The notes under the pieces: generated by a model
Told to the model about the DNA's origin: nothing
Databases searched by the model: none
What the model saw: the letters and a program-made list of their open reading frames with translations, nothing else
Program-made: the position numbers and the translations under genes
Shown: positions 19,581 to 29,203 of the stretch, piece after piece
Numbering within the stretch: position 1 is the first letter of the stretch
Layout of the letters: each line of letters begins with the position of its first letter
Origin: Mycolicibacterium psychrotolerans
Lineage (GTDB): Bacteria > Actinomycetota > Actinomycetes > Mycobacteriales > Mycobacteriaceae
Assembly (NCBI RefSeq): GCF_010729305.1
Contig: NZ_AP022574.1
Location: 3,534,001 to 3,598,000 of the forward strand
Length of the DNA: 64,000 nucleotides
Direction of reading: 5' to 3'

Positions 19581-21869
19581 ATGGCCATCATCGAAGCCGA
19601 CCTCCAGCCTGAGACGCCGTTCGAACGCGACGTCGCAGAGACGCAGCGCTATTTCGACAGCCCCCGCTTCGAGGGCATCATCCGCCTCTACACCGCGCGG
19701 CAGGTCGCCGAGCAGCGCGGCACGATTCCCGCCGACTACCCCGTCGCGCGGGAGGCGGCCACCGCGTTCCATCCGCACCTGCGGGAGCTGTTCTCGCGCG
19801 GCAAGAGCATCACCACCTTCGGGCCGTACTCCCCCGGCCAGGCCGTTGTGATGAAGCGGATGGGCATCGAGGGCATCTATCTCGGCGGCTGGGCCACCTC
19901 GGCGAAGGGGTCGATCAGCGAGGACCCGGGCCCCGACCTGGCCAGCTATCCGCTCAGTCAGGTGCCCGAGGAGGCCGCAGGCATCGTCAGGGCGCTGCTG
20001 ACCGCGGACCGCAACCAGCAGTACCTGCGCCTGCAGATGACCGAGGAGCAGCGCGCGGCCACGCCCGCCTACGATTATCGGCCGTTCATCATCGCCGACG
20101 CCGACACCGGGCACGGCGGCGATCCGCATGTCCGCAACCTCATCCGCCGCTTCGTCGAGAACGGTGTGCCGGGGTACCACATCGAGGACCAGCGTCCCGG
20201 CACCAAGAAATGCGGCCACCAGGGCGGCAAGGTGCTGGTGCCGTCCGACGAGCAGATCAAGCGGCTCAACACCGCGCGGTTCCAGCTCGACGTGATGCGG
20301 GTGCCCGGCATCATCGTCGCCCGCACCGACGCGGAGGCGGCGAACCTCATCGACAGCCGGGCCGACGAGCGCGACCAGCCGTTCCTGCTCGGTGTGACCA
20401 ACCTGAAGATCCCGCCGTACAAGTCCTGCTTCCTGGCAATGGTGCGGCGCTTCTACAACCAGGGCGTGACCGAACTGAACGGTCACCTGCTCTACGCGGT
20501 GCCCGACGGCGAGTACGCCACCGCCGAGGCGTGGCTGGAGCGCCACGGCGTGCTGGCCCTGATCGACCAGACCGCCGCGGCCTGGCAGGACGGCGCCGAA
20601 CCGTCCCTCGACGCGGCGTTCGACACGGTCGAGTCCAGGTTCGTCGACGCCTGGCAGGACGACGCCGGGCTCGACACCTACGCCGGCGCCGTGGCCGATC
20701 TGCTCGAATTCCGGGAACGCGAGGGCGAATCGGCGACGATGAGCGCGAAGGAGTGGCGCGCCTTCGCCGAACGCGCGCCGCTGTACAACGCCCGCGAGAA
20801 GGCCAAGGAGCTGGGCGCCGACGCGGCGTGGGACTGCGAGCGGGCCAAGACGCCCGAGGGCTACTACCAGGTGCGCGGCGGCATCCCGTACGCGATCGCG
20901 AAGTCCCTGGCGGCGGCCCCGTTCGCCGACATCCTCTGGATGGAGACCAAGACCGCCGACCTGGCCGACGCCAAGCAGTTCGCCGACGCCGTCCACGCGG
21001 TGTACCCGGACAAGATGCTCGCCTACAACCTCTCCCCGTCGTTCAACTGGGACACCACCGGCATGACCGACGAGGAGATGCGGGCGTTCCCCGAGGAGAT
21101 CGGGAAGATGGGCTTCGTCTTCAACTTCATCACCTACGGCGGCCACCAGGTCGACGGCGTGGCCTCCGAGGAGTTCGCGACCTCGCTGCGGCAGGAGGGC
21201 ATGCTGGCGCTGGCCCGGCTGCAGCGCAAGATGCGCCTCGTCGAATCCCCTTATCGCACACCGCAGACCCTGGTCGGGGGACCCCGCAGCGATGCCGCGC
21301 TGGCAGCGTCGTCCGGGCGCACCGCGACGACGAAGTCGATGGGCAAGGGCTCCACGCAGCACCAGCACCTGGTGCAGACCGAGGTGCCCAAGAAGCTGCT
21401 CGAGGAGTGGCTGGCGCTGTGGAGCGAACACAACAAGCTGCCCGAGAAGCTGCGCGTGCAGCTGCGGCCGCGGCGGGCCGGCTCCGACGTGCTGGATCTG
21501 CAGATCCTCGGCGACGGTGAGGAGCCGCTGGCCAACGTCGTCGTCGACCCGATCAAGGACCGGCACGGCCGCAGCATCCTGACGGTGCGCGACCAGAACA
21601 CCTTCGCCGAGCAGCTGCGTCAGAAGCGCCTGATGGACGTGATCCATCTGTGGCTGATCCACCGGTTCAAGGCCGAGATCGTGTACTACGTGACGCCGAC
21701 GGAGGACAACATCTATCAGACCGAGAAGATGAAGTCGCACGGCATCTTCAGCGACGTCTACCAGGAGGTCGGCGAGATCATCGTCGCCGACGTGAACCAG
21801 CCGCGCATCGACGAACTCCTCGCGCCCGACCACAAGGCCCTGCTCCGGCTGATCAGCAAGCAGGACTGA
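19581..21869 (+). CDS. aceA: Isocitrate lyase, long form (AceA2/ICL2)
   Basis: 762 residues, the length of mycobacterial ICL2 rather than the 428-residue ICL1. It splits isocitrate to glyoxylate and succinate in the glyoxylate shunt, and related enzymes also act on methylisocitrate. The catalytic loop KKCGH is at residues 209-213, followed by [10 protein letters not shown] and, later, YNLSPSFNW. Residues from about 600 form the C-terminal domain, which in M. tuberculosis ICL2 mediates acetyl-CoA activation (split there into Rv1915/Rv1916 in some strains); here it is one intact frame. It lies 37 bases after upp and may be partly co-transcribed. Confidence 0.95.
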   Translation: MAIIEADLQPETPFERDVAETQRYFDSPRFEGIIRLYTARQVAEQRGTIPADYPVAREAATAFHPHLRELFSRGKSITTFGPYSPGQAVVMKRMGIEGIYLGGWATSAKGSISEDPGPDLASYPLSQVPEEAAGIVRALLTADRNQQYLRLQMTEEQRAATPAYDYRPFIIADADTGHGGDPHVRNLIRRFVENGVPGYHIEDQRPGTKKCGHQGGKVLVPSDEQIKRLNTARFQLDVMRVPGIIVARTDAEAANLIDSRADERDQPFLLGVTNLKIPPYKSCFLAMVRRFYNQGVTELNGHLLYAVPDGEYATAEAWLERHGVLALIDQTAAAWQDGAEPSLDAAFDTVESRFVDAWQDDAGLDTYAGAVADLLEFREREGESATMSAKEWRAFAERAPLYNAREKAKELGADAAWDCERAKTPEGYYQVRGGIPYAIAKSLAAAPFADILWMETKTADLADAKQFADAVHAVYPDKMLAYNLSPSFNWDTTGMTDEEMRAFPEEIGKMGFVFNFITYGGHQVDGVASEEFATSLRQEGMLALARLQRKMRLVESPYRTPQTLVGGPRSDAALAASSGRTATTKSMGKGSTQHQHLVQTEVPKKLLEEWLALWSEHNKLPEKLRVQLRPRRAGSDVLDLQILGDGEEPLANVVVDPIKDRHGRSILTVRDQNTFAEQLRQKRLMDVIHLWLIHRFKAEIVYYVTPTEDNIYQTEKMKSHGIFSDVYQEVGEIIVADVNQPRIDELLAPDHKALLRLISKQD

Positions 21870-21882
21870 GCGCTCGGCGGGG

Positions 21883-22659
21883 TCAGAGGAGCGCGGCGGC
21901 GCGGCGGACGAGCGCGCGCCACTGCTGCACCGTTGCCGCATCGGTGACGAGCAGGCGTTCCAGCCGCACCGGGTCGGGCGCGGCCGGCATCGGCGCGGCC
22001 GGGAGGTACCCGTCGGCCGGGATCAGCGATCTCGCCGGTGAGACGACGTCGCCGTCGCGCAGCCACGGCGGCACCGGACCGCACGCATAACTGAGGTCCT
22101 GCAGCGCCGCGGCGAGCGCCACGTCGGCGGCCAGACCGATGCTGGTCGCCCCGCTGAACTCCACCAGCACCGGCACCCCGAGTCTCTCCGCCCGGCGCAT
22201 CGCGCGCCGCACGCCCCCGAGTGCGCCGCAGCGCAGCACCGCCACATCGGCGCACTGCGGATCGGCGCCCAGCAGATCGGCCTCGACGGCGACCGGCACG
22301 TCGACCCGGCGCCGCACCTGGGCCGCGTCGGCCGGGCTGTGGCAGACCAGCCGCGCGAGTTCGAGGTCGCCGGCGGCGCGGATCTGTGCGACCGCCACAT
22401 CGACGTCATCGACCCCGATCACCTCACGCCGCGCGCCGTCGGTCACCGGCACCCGGCCGCGGAGGGCGTCCGGCCAGCCGACGGTGCTCGGCTCCATGGC
22501 CGCTGTCAGCCAGCGCGCGGCCAGCGCGTCGTCGCAGTCCGGGGGCGGGCTGAACTCGCCCCAGCCCTGCGGGCCGTCCACCAGCAGGCCCCCCTGCGGC
22601 CCGTCGGCGGTCGGGATCGCGAACACCGGTGCGTCGTCGAAATCGATGAGTGTTCTCAC
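21883..22659 (-). CDS. Shortened MenC/enolase-superfamily-like protein lacking catalytic residues
   Basis: 258 residues. It aligns with mycobacterial MenC (o-succinylbenzoate synthase, about 326) at both ends: LLVDGPQGWGEFSPP near the start, then VDVPVAVEADL, ADVAVLRCGALGGVRRAM, and ATSIGLAADVALAAALQDLSYACG. The middle section of about 65 residues that carries the KxK base and the first metal ligand (DANGGW, LEQPC in MenC) is missing. The VLK lysine is Arg, and ADES is changed. It therefore cannot be expected to make o-succinylbenzoate. Function unknown; possibly a remnant paralogue. Divergent from the amidotransferase gene with a dyad between. Confidence 0.7.
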   Translation of the reverse strand: MRTLIDFDDAPVFAIPTADGPQGGLLVDGPQGWGEFSPPPDCDDALAARWLTAAMEPSTVGWPDALRGRVPVTDGARREVIGVDDVDVAVAQIRAAGDLELARLVCHSPADAAQVRRRVDVPVAVEADLLGADPQCADVAVLRCGALGGVRRAMRRAERLGVPVLVEFSGATSIGLAADVALAAALQDLSYACGPVPPWLRDGDVVSPARSLIPADGYLPAAPMPAAPDPVRLERLLVTDAATVQQWRALVRRAAALL

Positions 22660-22665
22660 TGACCG

Positions 22666-22692
22666 ACAAAGCTAGCCCGTGGCTAGTCTTGT
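22666..22692. promoter_or_regulatory. Imperfect inverted repeat between divergent starts
   Basis: ACAA and CTAGCC on the left are mirrored by GGCTAG and TTGT on the right, around a CGT centre, with two mismatched pairs. It fills 27 of the 36 bp between the MenC-like gene and the amidotransferase gene, so a regulator bound here would cover both promoters. Confidence 0.4.
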
Positions 22693-22695
22693 CCG

Positions 22696-23439
22696 GTGGC
22701 CGCCGCCCCATTTCTGCTGCTGTCGATCCGCGGCGAAGACGAGGCCGCCGACGACGAATACCGGGCGGTGATGCGGTTCGGCGGGCTCGACGAGCACACG
22801 CTGCGACGGATCCGGCTCACCCACCGCGAGCTCGGCGAGATCGATCTGTCCCGGTGGTCGGGCATCATCCTCGGCGGCGGGCCCTACACCGTCAGCGACG
22901 ATCCCGCCGCGAAGTCGCCCACCCAGCAGCGGGTGGAGGCCGAGCTGGCCGACCTGCTCGGTGCGATCATCGCGGCGGACTTCCCGTTTCTGGGCTGCTG
23001 CTACGGGGTCGGCACGCTCGGTACGGCGGTGGGCGCCGTCATCGACCGCTCTCACAGCGAGCCGGTCGGACCGGTGACCGTCGACCTGACGCCCGAAGGA
23101 CACGCCGATCCCCTGTTCACCGGCCTGCCGCAGACGTTCGACGCATTCGGCGGCCACAAGGAGGCTGCGTCGGTGCTGCCCGCACACGTCGCCCAGCTCG
23201 CCACCTCGACGGCGTGTCCGGTCCAGGCGTTCCGGGTGGGCGCCAACGTCTATGCCACCCAGTTCCATCCAGAGCTCGATGTCGACGGCCTGTGCACGCG
23301 CATCGATGTCTACAAGAACCACGGATATTTCGCGCCCGAGACCGCGCAGTCACTCAAAGACGCTGCGCGGCAGCGGACCGTCACACATCCGATGACGATT
23401 CTGCGCAGGTTCGCGCAGCGGTACGCCCGGCCCTGCTGA
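22696..23439 (+). CDS. Class I glutamine amidotransferase
   Basis: 247 residues from GTG. The nucleophile elbow FLGCCYGVGTLG, the residues around GGHKEAAS and TQFHPELD give the Cys-His-Glu triad of GATase class I, similar to the GMP-synthase glutaminase. No acceptor domain is attached, so an ammonia acceptor, if any, is another protein. The protein also carries a GGGPYTVSDD segment for the oxyanion loop. It is convergent with glbN, with a 9-base gap. Confidence 0.83.
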   Translation: MAAAPFLLLSIRGEDEAADDEYRAVMRFGGLDEHTLRRIRLTHRELGEIDLSRWSGIILGGGPYTVSDDPAAKSPTQQRVEAELADLLGAIIAADFPFLGCCYGVGTLGTAVGAVIDRSHSEPVGPVTVDLTPEGHADPLFTGLPQTFDAFGGHKEAASVLPAHVAQLATSTACPVQAFRVGANVYATQFHPELDVDGLCTRIDVYKNHGYFAPETAQSLKDAARQRTVTHPMTILRRFAQRYARPC

Positions 23440-23448
23440 GGCCTCGGG

Positions 23449-23820
23449 TCAGCTGGCACGCGCCGAGGCGCCGGGCGCGATCTCGGCTTTCAGGGGCGCA
23501 AGCTCGGCGCCGATCGCCTCGATCGTCGGACCGTCGACGCCGAGTCCGGCCAGCGTGTCCACCAGATGGGTGACCACGAGATCGAAATGCTCGGGCGCAA
23601 TAGCGAAGGGCGCGTGCGCTTCTCGCATCGAGCGCCCGAGATAGGGATCGGGGCCACCGATGGCGGCGGCGATGAACGCTCGCTGATGGCCCTTGAGCCG
23701 CTCGAGGTCGACGGCGTCGAAATACGGTGCCAGCGCGGAATCGGCAAGCACTCTGCGGTAGAAGTCGTCGACCGCCGCCGTGACTGCCGTCGGGCCGCCG
23801 ATCTGGTCGAAGATGCTCAT
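23449..23820 (-). CDS. glbN: Group I truncated haemoglobin
   Basis: 123 residues. MSIFDQIGGPTAVTAAVDDFYRRVLAD has the B10 tyrosine (Tyr21); KGHQRAFIAAAIGGP forms the E helix; MREAHAPFAI has the proximal F8 histidine (His69). The length and helix order match trHbN, which in M. tuberculosis detoxifies nitric oxide. The N-terminal pre-A extension of M. tuberculosis trHbN is absent or very short. It stands alone on the minus strand. Confidence 0.87.
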   Translation of the reverse strand: MSIFDQIGGPTAVTAAVDDFYRRVLADSALAPYFDAVDLERLKGHQRAFIAAAIGGPDPYLGRSMREAHAPFAIAPEHFDLVVTHLVDTLAGLGVDGPTIEAIGAELAPLKAEIAPGASARAS

Positions 23821-23923
23821 GGGTCCAGGCTGTCCCCGACGTGTAACGCACGACCGCATGCGGATTGTGAAACGCGTTAACTTGTCCTCACGGTGGGCTC
23901 CGTCGGGCGGTGAGGTCGCCGGA

Positions 23924-24217
23924 TCAGCCGGCGGGCACCTCGAACTGCGCCCGGGCGATCTGGTCGACCATCGGCGCCAGCCGCGCCCGCAGTGCGTTGT
24001 GCTCGGCGTCGGCGTCGTAGCCGCGGTAGGCCTCGATGTCGGCGAAGTCGGCGACGATGACGAAGTCCCAATTCCCTTCGCGCAGGCCGGCATCCGTACC
24101 CACCGTGTAGTTCAGCGTGCCGGGGAGGCCGAGATCGCGCAGGCCCTGCGCAATCCGCGCCACCTCGGCGCCGTCGTGGCCGTCCTTGAGCTTGGCGAGC
24201 ACCACGTTGCGAATCAT
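23924..24217 (-). CDS. Dabb (stress-responsive A/B barrel) domain protein
   Basis: 97 residues. MIRNVVLAKLKDGHDGAEVARIAQGL, NYTVGTDAG, WDFVIVADFADIEAYRGYDADAEHNALRA are the two halves of a Dabb ferredoxin-like unit. Such dimeric barrels include small cyclases and decarboxylases; the substrate is unknown. It lies 19 bases downstream of the SGNH hydrolase gene and is probably co-transcribed. Confidence 0.8.
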   Translation of the reverse strand: MIRNVVLAKLKDGHDGAEVARIAQGLRDLGLPGTLNYTVGTDAGLREGNWDFVIVADFADIEAYRGYDADAEHNALRARLAPMVDQIARAQFEVPAG

Positions 24218-24236
24218 CAGCGCACCCTAACAGCCG

Positions 24237-24926
24237 TCAGTACGGGGCGAGCTGGGTGCCGATCAGCGGCGCGATCTTCTCGGCCATGTAGGTGTGGCCG
24301 GCGTCGGTCGGGTGCACGCCGTCCTGACCGATCAGCTCTGGCCGCCCGACGAACCACCGCGCGGCGATGGGGTCGACGAACGCGGCCCCGGCGAGCTCGG
24401 CCTGGTAGCTCAGGACGTCGCGGATCCGCAGCACCTCCGGCGGCGGGTCCGCTGTCGGCCACGGCGGTCCGATCACGAGCATCTTCGCCGAGCGGGCGAT
24501 CTGGCGGGCCAGCTTGAGCGTGCCGTACATCGCGATCGACAGCCGCGTCGGCTCGACCTTCATGTCGTTGCGCGAGCCGAAGAACACCACCAGCGCATCG
24601 TTCGGTTTGACGGCCCGCACGGTCAGGTCCTCGAACACGCTGCCCCGGTTGCCGCGGGTGCAGTAGCCGGCGCCACCCTCCGCGGCGACCGTCGGGGTGA
24701 CGGCGATCCCGTGGTCGCTGAGCGCCTGCCACGCCTGCGGCGCCCAGCCCTGCGGACCGTTGCCGCCCTGATCACTACCGGTCGTGTAGGAGTCGCCGAT
24801 CACGGCGATCCGGTTCACGGCATAGTCCAGGACCCGTACCTCGCGATGCGTCACCACGGGTGCGGGCGAGCTGAGGGCGCCGAAAAGCATGGCGGCAGAG
24901 AGCATCCACGTCAGCACACGACTCAC
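24237..24926 (-). CDS. Secreted SGNH/GDSL hydrolase
   Basis: 229 residues with a signal peptide (residues 1-20). RIAVIGDSYTTGSDQGG carries the block I Ser, VVFFGSRNDMKV the block III region, and GQDGVHPTDAGHTYMAEK the Asp-x-x-His pair. SGNH hydrolases are esterases, often acting on acylated sugars. It sits next to a membrane acyltransferase gene, so a paired acylation/deacylation of an envelope glycan is possible. Confidence 0.82.
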   Translation of the reverse strand: MSRVLTWMLSAAMLFGALSSPAPVVTHREVRVLDYAVNRIAVIGDSYTTGSDQGGNGPQGWAPQAWQALSDHGIAVTPTVAAEGGAGYCTRGNRGSVFEDLTVRAVKPNDALVVFFGSRNDMKVEPTRLSIAMYGTLKLARQIARSAKMLVIGPPWPTADPPPEVLRIRDVLSYQAELAGAAFVDPIAARWFVGRPELIGQDGVHPTDAGHTYMAEKIAPLIGTQLAPY

Positions 24927-24988
24927 TGGACCAGCCTAGGGGTGCGCCGGCGCCGACCCGGCCCCGACTCGCCGCGGTTCACGAAGAC

Positions 24989-26203
24989 TTATCCCGCCCG
25001 CGCGGTGACCGGCTGCAATCTGCCGTGCGGCGGCTCCGACGGGCGTGCCACGCGCGGGCGGGCCGGCTCGATCATCCGGCGCATCCAGCGGCGGCCGGGC
25101 TCTTCGACGACGTGATAGAGCAGCGCGGCGAGGACACCGGCGAGCAGCACGAGCCCGAGCACCGTGAACTTCGCCGGCCAGCCGGGCGTCAGCGTGATCC
25201 CGAACTGCTGGGTCGCCCAGTTCCACGCGGTGTGGACGATCTCGTGGACCATGTACAGCCCGAAGGAGATATGGCCCAGGTACACCATCGCCGACGTCGA
25301 GAGCAGCGCAGGCAGTGAGCCCGCTCCGATCGACAGTGCGATGACCAGCGGCACGAACAGCACGTCGATCAGGCCGCCGGCGTCGAGCATGTCCCCCGGC
25401 GGGTACGCGTCGAGCAGGTACAACCCGCCGATGATCGCGACGACGAGCGCGACGGCCGCGAGCCCGGCGGCCTGCCGGTTGCGGTCGGAGAGCTGCAGCC
25501 TGCGCACGGCGGCGCACGCCAGCGCGCCGGCGGTGAACTGCATGACGATCCTCGGCAGCCAACTCCACGGTGTGTAGAAGACGCCGTGGGCGAGCAGCAG
25601 CAGGGTCGGCGCCAGCGCGGCCGCGATCGCCAGCCAGATCAATCCGCGCGCCCGGGTCACCGCGGCGATCCGGAACACCACCAGCACCAGCCCGCCGAAG
25701 AGCAGGTAGGCCAGCCATTCCGCGCTGATCGACCACGCCGGCCCGTCCCAGCTCGACCCGTCGAAGTACGGCTGGAACCACAGCTGCACCAGCAGCACCT
25801 GTTTGAGCCAGCTCAGGGCGTTCAGCGACCCGATGACGTCAGGGGGCAACGGGAACCGCCCGACGTAAAGGGTGAAGACGGCGAACGCGGCGGCGAGATG
25901 CATCGTCACCAGGTACACCGGCCACACCCGTGCCAGCCGCAGCCACAGGAACCGCAGCGTCGACCGCATCGACCAGGATTCGCCCATCCGGTCCAGGTAG
26001 TTCCATGTCAACACGAACCCGCTGAGGATGAAGAACAGGTCGACGCCCTGGGCACCCGCGTTGAGCACCGGGGCCAGCGCGTCGCGGAAACCCGGGGACG
26101 CCTCGGCCAGCATCGGACGGAAATGGAAGAGCACGACCCACACGGCGGCCACGATGCGCAGCCCCGACAGGGCCTTGATCTCACCGGTGCGCACACGACT
26201 CAT
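24989..26203 (-). CDS. Acyltransferase 3 family membrane protein
   Basis: 404 residues with about ten hydrophobic segments. The N-terminal block EIKALSGLRIVAAVWVVLFHF with its histidine and the GVDLFFILSGFVLTWNY segment are the acyltransferase-3 signature. Family members O-acylate envelope sugars or lipids, using acyl-CoA from the cytoplasm. The C-terminus is basic and cytoplasmic. It precedes the SGNH hydrolase gene by 62 bases on the same strand. Confidence 0.85.
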   Translation of the reverse strand: MSRVRTGEIKALSGLRIVAAVWVVLFHFRPMLAEASPGFRDALAPVLNAGAQGVDLFFILSGFVLTWNYLDRMGESWSMRSTLRFLWLRLARVWPVYLVTMHLAAAFAVFTLYVGRFPLPPDVIGSLNALSWLKQVLLVQLWFQPYFDGSSWDGPAWSISAEWLAYLLFGGLVLVVFRIAAVTRARGLIWLAIAAALAPTLLLLAHGVFYTPWSWLPRIVMQFTAGALACAAVRRLQLSDRNRQAAGLAAVALVVAIIGGLYLLDAYPPGDMLDAGGLIDVLFVPLVIALSIGAGSLPALLSTSAMVYLGHISFGLYMVHEIVHTAWNWATQQFGITLTPGWPAKFTVLGLVLLAGVLAALLYHVVEEPGRRWMRRMIEPARPRVARPSEPPHGRLQPVTARAG

Positions 26204-26352
26204 TTCGTCTCGAGAACAGAAGCAGTCGTCGACGACGTCGGCCGGAAGGGCGGTGGTGCTCGCCGCCTCCCCCCGACGGAAACGCCGGCGACCGGTCGGA
26301 GGCTACCAGCGCGAGCTGGGAGATCGGGTGCCGCAACGCCGCCGCCGGGAGG

Positions 26353-27630
26353 ATGTCCACGGCAACGACCGCCCCAGGTATCCTCGGGAAATTGTCAATC
26401 GAACATGCCAGCGCGCGCGGTGGGGCGCGACGGAAAGTGCCGGGGCGCATGCACGTCCCGGATGACGGCGAGCCGTTGTCGCTGCTGCTCGTCGAGGACG
26501 ACCGGGCCGACGCGATCCTGGTCGAGGAACTGATCGCCGACGCCGGTGTCGACATCGCCGTCGTGTGGGCCGAATCGATGGCCAAGGCCGAGCAGGCGAT
26601 CGCCGCGGCGCGCCCGGACTGCGTGCTGCTCGACCTGCACCTGCACGACACCGACGGCATCGCCGGGGTGAAACGCATCGCCGAGCGGGACGCGACGATT
26701 CCGGTCGTGGTGCTCACCGGCCTGAACGACGAACACGTCGCGTCCGTAGCGGTCGCCTCGGGCGCCCAGGACTACCTGGTCAAGGGCCGCGTCGATCCCG
26801 AGACTCTGCGGCGGGCGGTGCTGTACGCCATCGAGCGCAAGCGTGCCGAGCTGACCGCGGTGGACCTGCACGCCACCCAGTTGCGGGAGCGGGAGAACGC
26901 CCGCCTGGAGCGCGGCCTGCTGCCCTCGCCGCTGCTGCTCGACGACCCAGGCGTCGACATCGTCACCCGGTACCGGCCCAGCCGGCAGAATGCGCTGCTC
27001 GGCGGCGACTTCTACGACTTCGTGCAGACCCCGGACCGCACCGTGCACGTCATGATCGGCGACGTCGCCGGCCACGGTCCGGATGAGGCCGCACTCGGGG
27101 TGGCGCTGCGCATCGCGTGGCGGGCGCTGACCTTCGCCGGACTGCGCGGCGCCGACCGGATGCGCCAGCTCGAGCGCATCATGCGCGCCGAGCGGGCCGG
27201 GAAGGGTATCTTCGCCACCGTCCTCAGCCTCGCCATCCCGCCGGAGGGGTCGCTCGTCACCGCAGTGCGGGCGGGCCATCCGGGCATGCTGCTCCACGGG
27301 CACGGCACGGTCGACTGGGTGGAGCCGGCCGGCGGGCCTGCGCTGGGCCTGCACGCCGGGGACTGGACGCCGCAGCAGGTGGAACTGCCGCCCGGCAAGG
27401 GCCTGGTGCTGCTGACCGACGGCCTGTTCGAGGGGCATATCGGACGGGGCAACGAACGCCTCGGCGAGGCCGGCCTGCTCGAGCTGGCCCGCACGCTGGC
27501 CCACCTGCCTGGTCTGGAGTTCGTGGAGGCGCTCATCACCGCCGTAGAGGACCGCGCCCAATCCCACGGCGGCATCGCCGACGACATCGCGGTGGTGCGG
27601 GTGGAAAGGACGGGACACCATGAGTCCTGA
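26353..27630 (+). CDS. Response-regulator-coupled PP2C/SpoIIE phosphatase (RsbU-like)
   Basis: 425 residues from 26353; an ATG at 26449 would remove 32 atypical residues and is a good alternative. A receiver domain (LLLVEDDRADAILVEEL; phospho-acceptor in CVLLDLHL, Asp94; lysine in DYLVKGRV) is followed by a coiled linker (ERKRAELTAVDLHATQLRERENARLERGL) and a PP2C-type domain with LGGDFYDFV, IGDVAGHG, RAGHPGMLL, LLTDGLFE and GIADDIAVV, giving the metal-binding aspartates. Such proteins dephosphorylate STAS anti-anti-sigma factors when the receiver is phosphorylated. The stop overlaps the kinase start by 11 bases. Confidence 0.88.
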   Translation: MSTATTAPGILGKLSIEHASARGGARRKVPGRMHVPDDGEPLSLLLVEDDRADAILVEELIADAGVDIAVVWAESMAKAEQAIAAARPDCVLLDLHLHDTDGIAGVKRIAERDATIPVVVLTGLNDEHVASVAVASGAQDYLVKGRVDPETLRRAVLYAIERKRAELTAVDLHATQLRERENARLERGLLPSPLLLDDPGVDIVTRYRPSRQNALLGGDFYDFVQTPDRTVHVMIGDVAGHGPDEAALGVALRIAWRALTFAGLRGADRMRQLERIMRAERAGKGIFATVLSLAIPPEGSLVTAVRAGHPGMLLHGHGTVDWVEPAGGPALGLHAGDWTPQQVELPPGKGLVLLTDGLFEGHIGRGNERLGEAGLLELARTLAHLPGLEFVEALITAVEDRAQSHGGIADDIAVVRVERTGHHES

Positions 27631-29203
27631 TCAACGCGGGGTGCGGGCCCTGACGGTCGAGGGCTGGCAGTATCTGGTGCTGTCGATCATGGCCGCGGTC
27701 GTGCTCGCCGGCGCCGTCACGACGGCGGTGCTGCTGCACCGCACCGATCAGGTGTCCAATCGGATCACCGAAAACGTCGGGCCCGCCCGGGTGGCCGCTT
27801 ATCAGCTGCAGGCCGCGCTGCGCGACCAGGAGACCGCAGTCCGTGGCTACGTCATCGCCGCCGACCCTCAGTTCCTCGAGCCGTATGGCGACGGCCGGGA
27901 GGTCGAGGCGCAGGCCTCGGCCGCGCTGCGCCAGTTCGAGCAGAAGCAGCCACAGCTGCTCGACGATCTCGACGAGATCGAGCAGGCCTCCGGCTCGTGG
28001 CGCACGGACTACGCCGAGCCTGTCATCGCCGCGGTCAGGCCGGGGCAGCGCAACACCGTCTCCCCCGCCCTGACCGAGGTCGGCAAGTCCCAATTCGATC
28101 GTCTCCGGGTGCTTTTCGATCGTCAGAACGAGAACTTGCTGCAGGCCCGCAACAGCGGTGTCGCCGAACTGGATTCGATCAACGCGTGGCGCAACGGGGT
28201 GCTGATCGCGATGCTGGCGGCGTTCGTCGTGACGATGGTGATGTTGGCGGTGCTGTTGCGACGCGCTCTGGTGCGCCCGCTGAACCGGTTGGCGGCGGCG
28301 TGCCGGCGCGTCGCCGAGGGGAACTTCGGTGAGCGGATCGTGCCGCAGGGTCCCCGGGACATCCGGCTGATCGCGATCGACGTGGACAACATGCGCCGGC
28401 GCATCGTCGAGGAACTCGAGGCCTCGAGGGCGGCCACCGAGGCGCTCGACGAGCACGCCGAGGAGTTGCGCCGCTCCAACGCCGAACTCGAGCAGTTCGC
28501 CTATGTGGCATCGCACGATCTGCAGGAGCCGTTGCGCAAGGTCGCGTCGTTCTGCCAGCTGTTGGAGAAGCGCTACGGGGACAAGCTCGACGAGCGCGGC
28601 ACCGAGTACATCGGGTTCGCCGTCGACGGCGCCAAACGCATGCAGGTGCTGATCAACGACCTGCTGACGTTCTCGCGGGTCGGCCGCCTCAACGCCACCG
28701 AAACCGACGTCGACCTCGACACGGTGCTCGACGCGGCGCTGAGCAACGTGGCGACGTCCATCGAGGAGACCGGCGCCGTGATCGAGCGGCCTGCCGGCGG
28801 GCTGCCCACGATCAAGGGCGATCCGACGCTGTTGACCATGCTGTGGCAGAACCTGATCGGCAACGCCGTGAAGTTCCGTCGCGAGGGCGTGCGTCCCGAG
28901 GTGAGGATCACTTGCGGAGTGGGGTCCGGTGACGCCGATGAATGGTGGTTCTCGGTGACGGACAACGGAATCGGCATCGCTGCGGAGTTCTCCGAGAAAG
29001 TCTTCGTGATCTTCCAGCGGCTGCACGGCCGGGACGCCTACACGGGCACCGGCATCGGTCTGGCACTGTGCAAGAAGATCGTCGAACACCACGGCGGGAC
29101 GATCTGGATCGACACCGACTACACCGAGGGCACCCGCTTCCGGTTCACGCTGCCGGTCGCCGTCGACAGCCCGGCCGCCCAACTGGAAGGATCGTCGTCA
29201 TGA
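27620..29203 (+). CDS. Membrane sensor histidine kinase (CHASE3-HAMP-HisKA-HATPase)
   Basis: 527 residues. Membrane helices at about 19-39 and 193-213 enclose an extracellular CHASE3-like helical sensor (QAALRDQETAVRGYVIA). A HAMP linker (RPLNRLAAACRRVAEGNFGERI) leads to the phospho-acceptor helix AYVASHDLQEPLRKV (His299), then ATPase motifs N (WQNLIGNAVKFRR), G1 (VTDNGIGIAAEF), F (VFVIFQRLHG) and G2 (YTGTGIGLALCKKI). The kinase core resembles the phytochrome-type kinases that work with Rcp1-like regulators. It overlaps both neighbours, so the three are one signalling unit. Confidence 0.9.
   Translation: MSPDQRGVRALTVEGWQYLVLSIMAAVVLAGAVTTAVLLHRTDQVSNRITENVGPARVAAYQLQAALRDQETAVRGYVIAADPQFLEPYGDGREVEAQASAALRQFEQKQPQLLDDLDEIEQASGSWRTDYAEPVIAAVRPGQRNTVSPALTEVGKSQFDRLRVLFDRQNENLLQARNSGVAELDSINAWRNGVLIAMLAAFVVTMVMLAVLLRRALVRPLNRLAAACRRVAEGNFGERIVPQGPRDIRLIAIDVDNMRRRIVEELEASRAATEALDEHAEELRRSNAELEQFAYVASHDLQEPLRKVASFCQLLEKRYGDKLDERGTEYIGFAVDGAKRMQVLINDLLTFSRVGRLNATETDVDLDTVLDAALSNVATSIEETGAVIERPAGGLPTIKGDPTLLTMLWQNLIGNAVKFRREGVRPEVRITCGVGSGDADEWWFSVTDNGIGIAAEFSEKVFVIFQRLHGRDAYTGTGIGLALCKKIVEHHGGTIWIDTDYTEGTRFRFTLPVAVDSPAAQLEGSSS

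Noticed and set aside
19260..21941. An 893-residue minus-strand frame opposite aceA
   Set aside because: Antisense to a full-length isocitrate lyase; composition is of a shadow frame.
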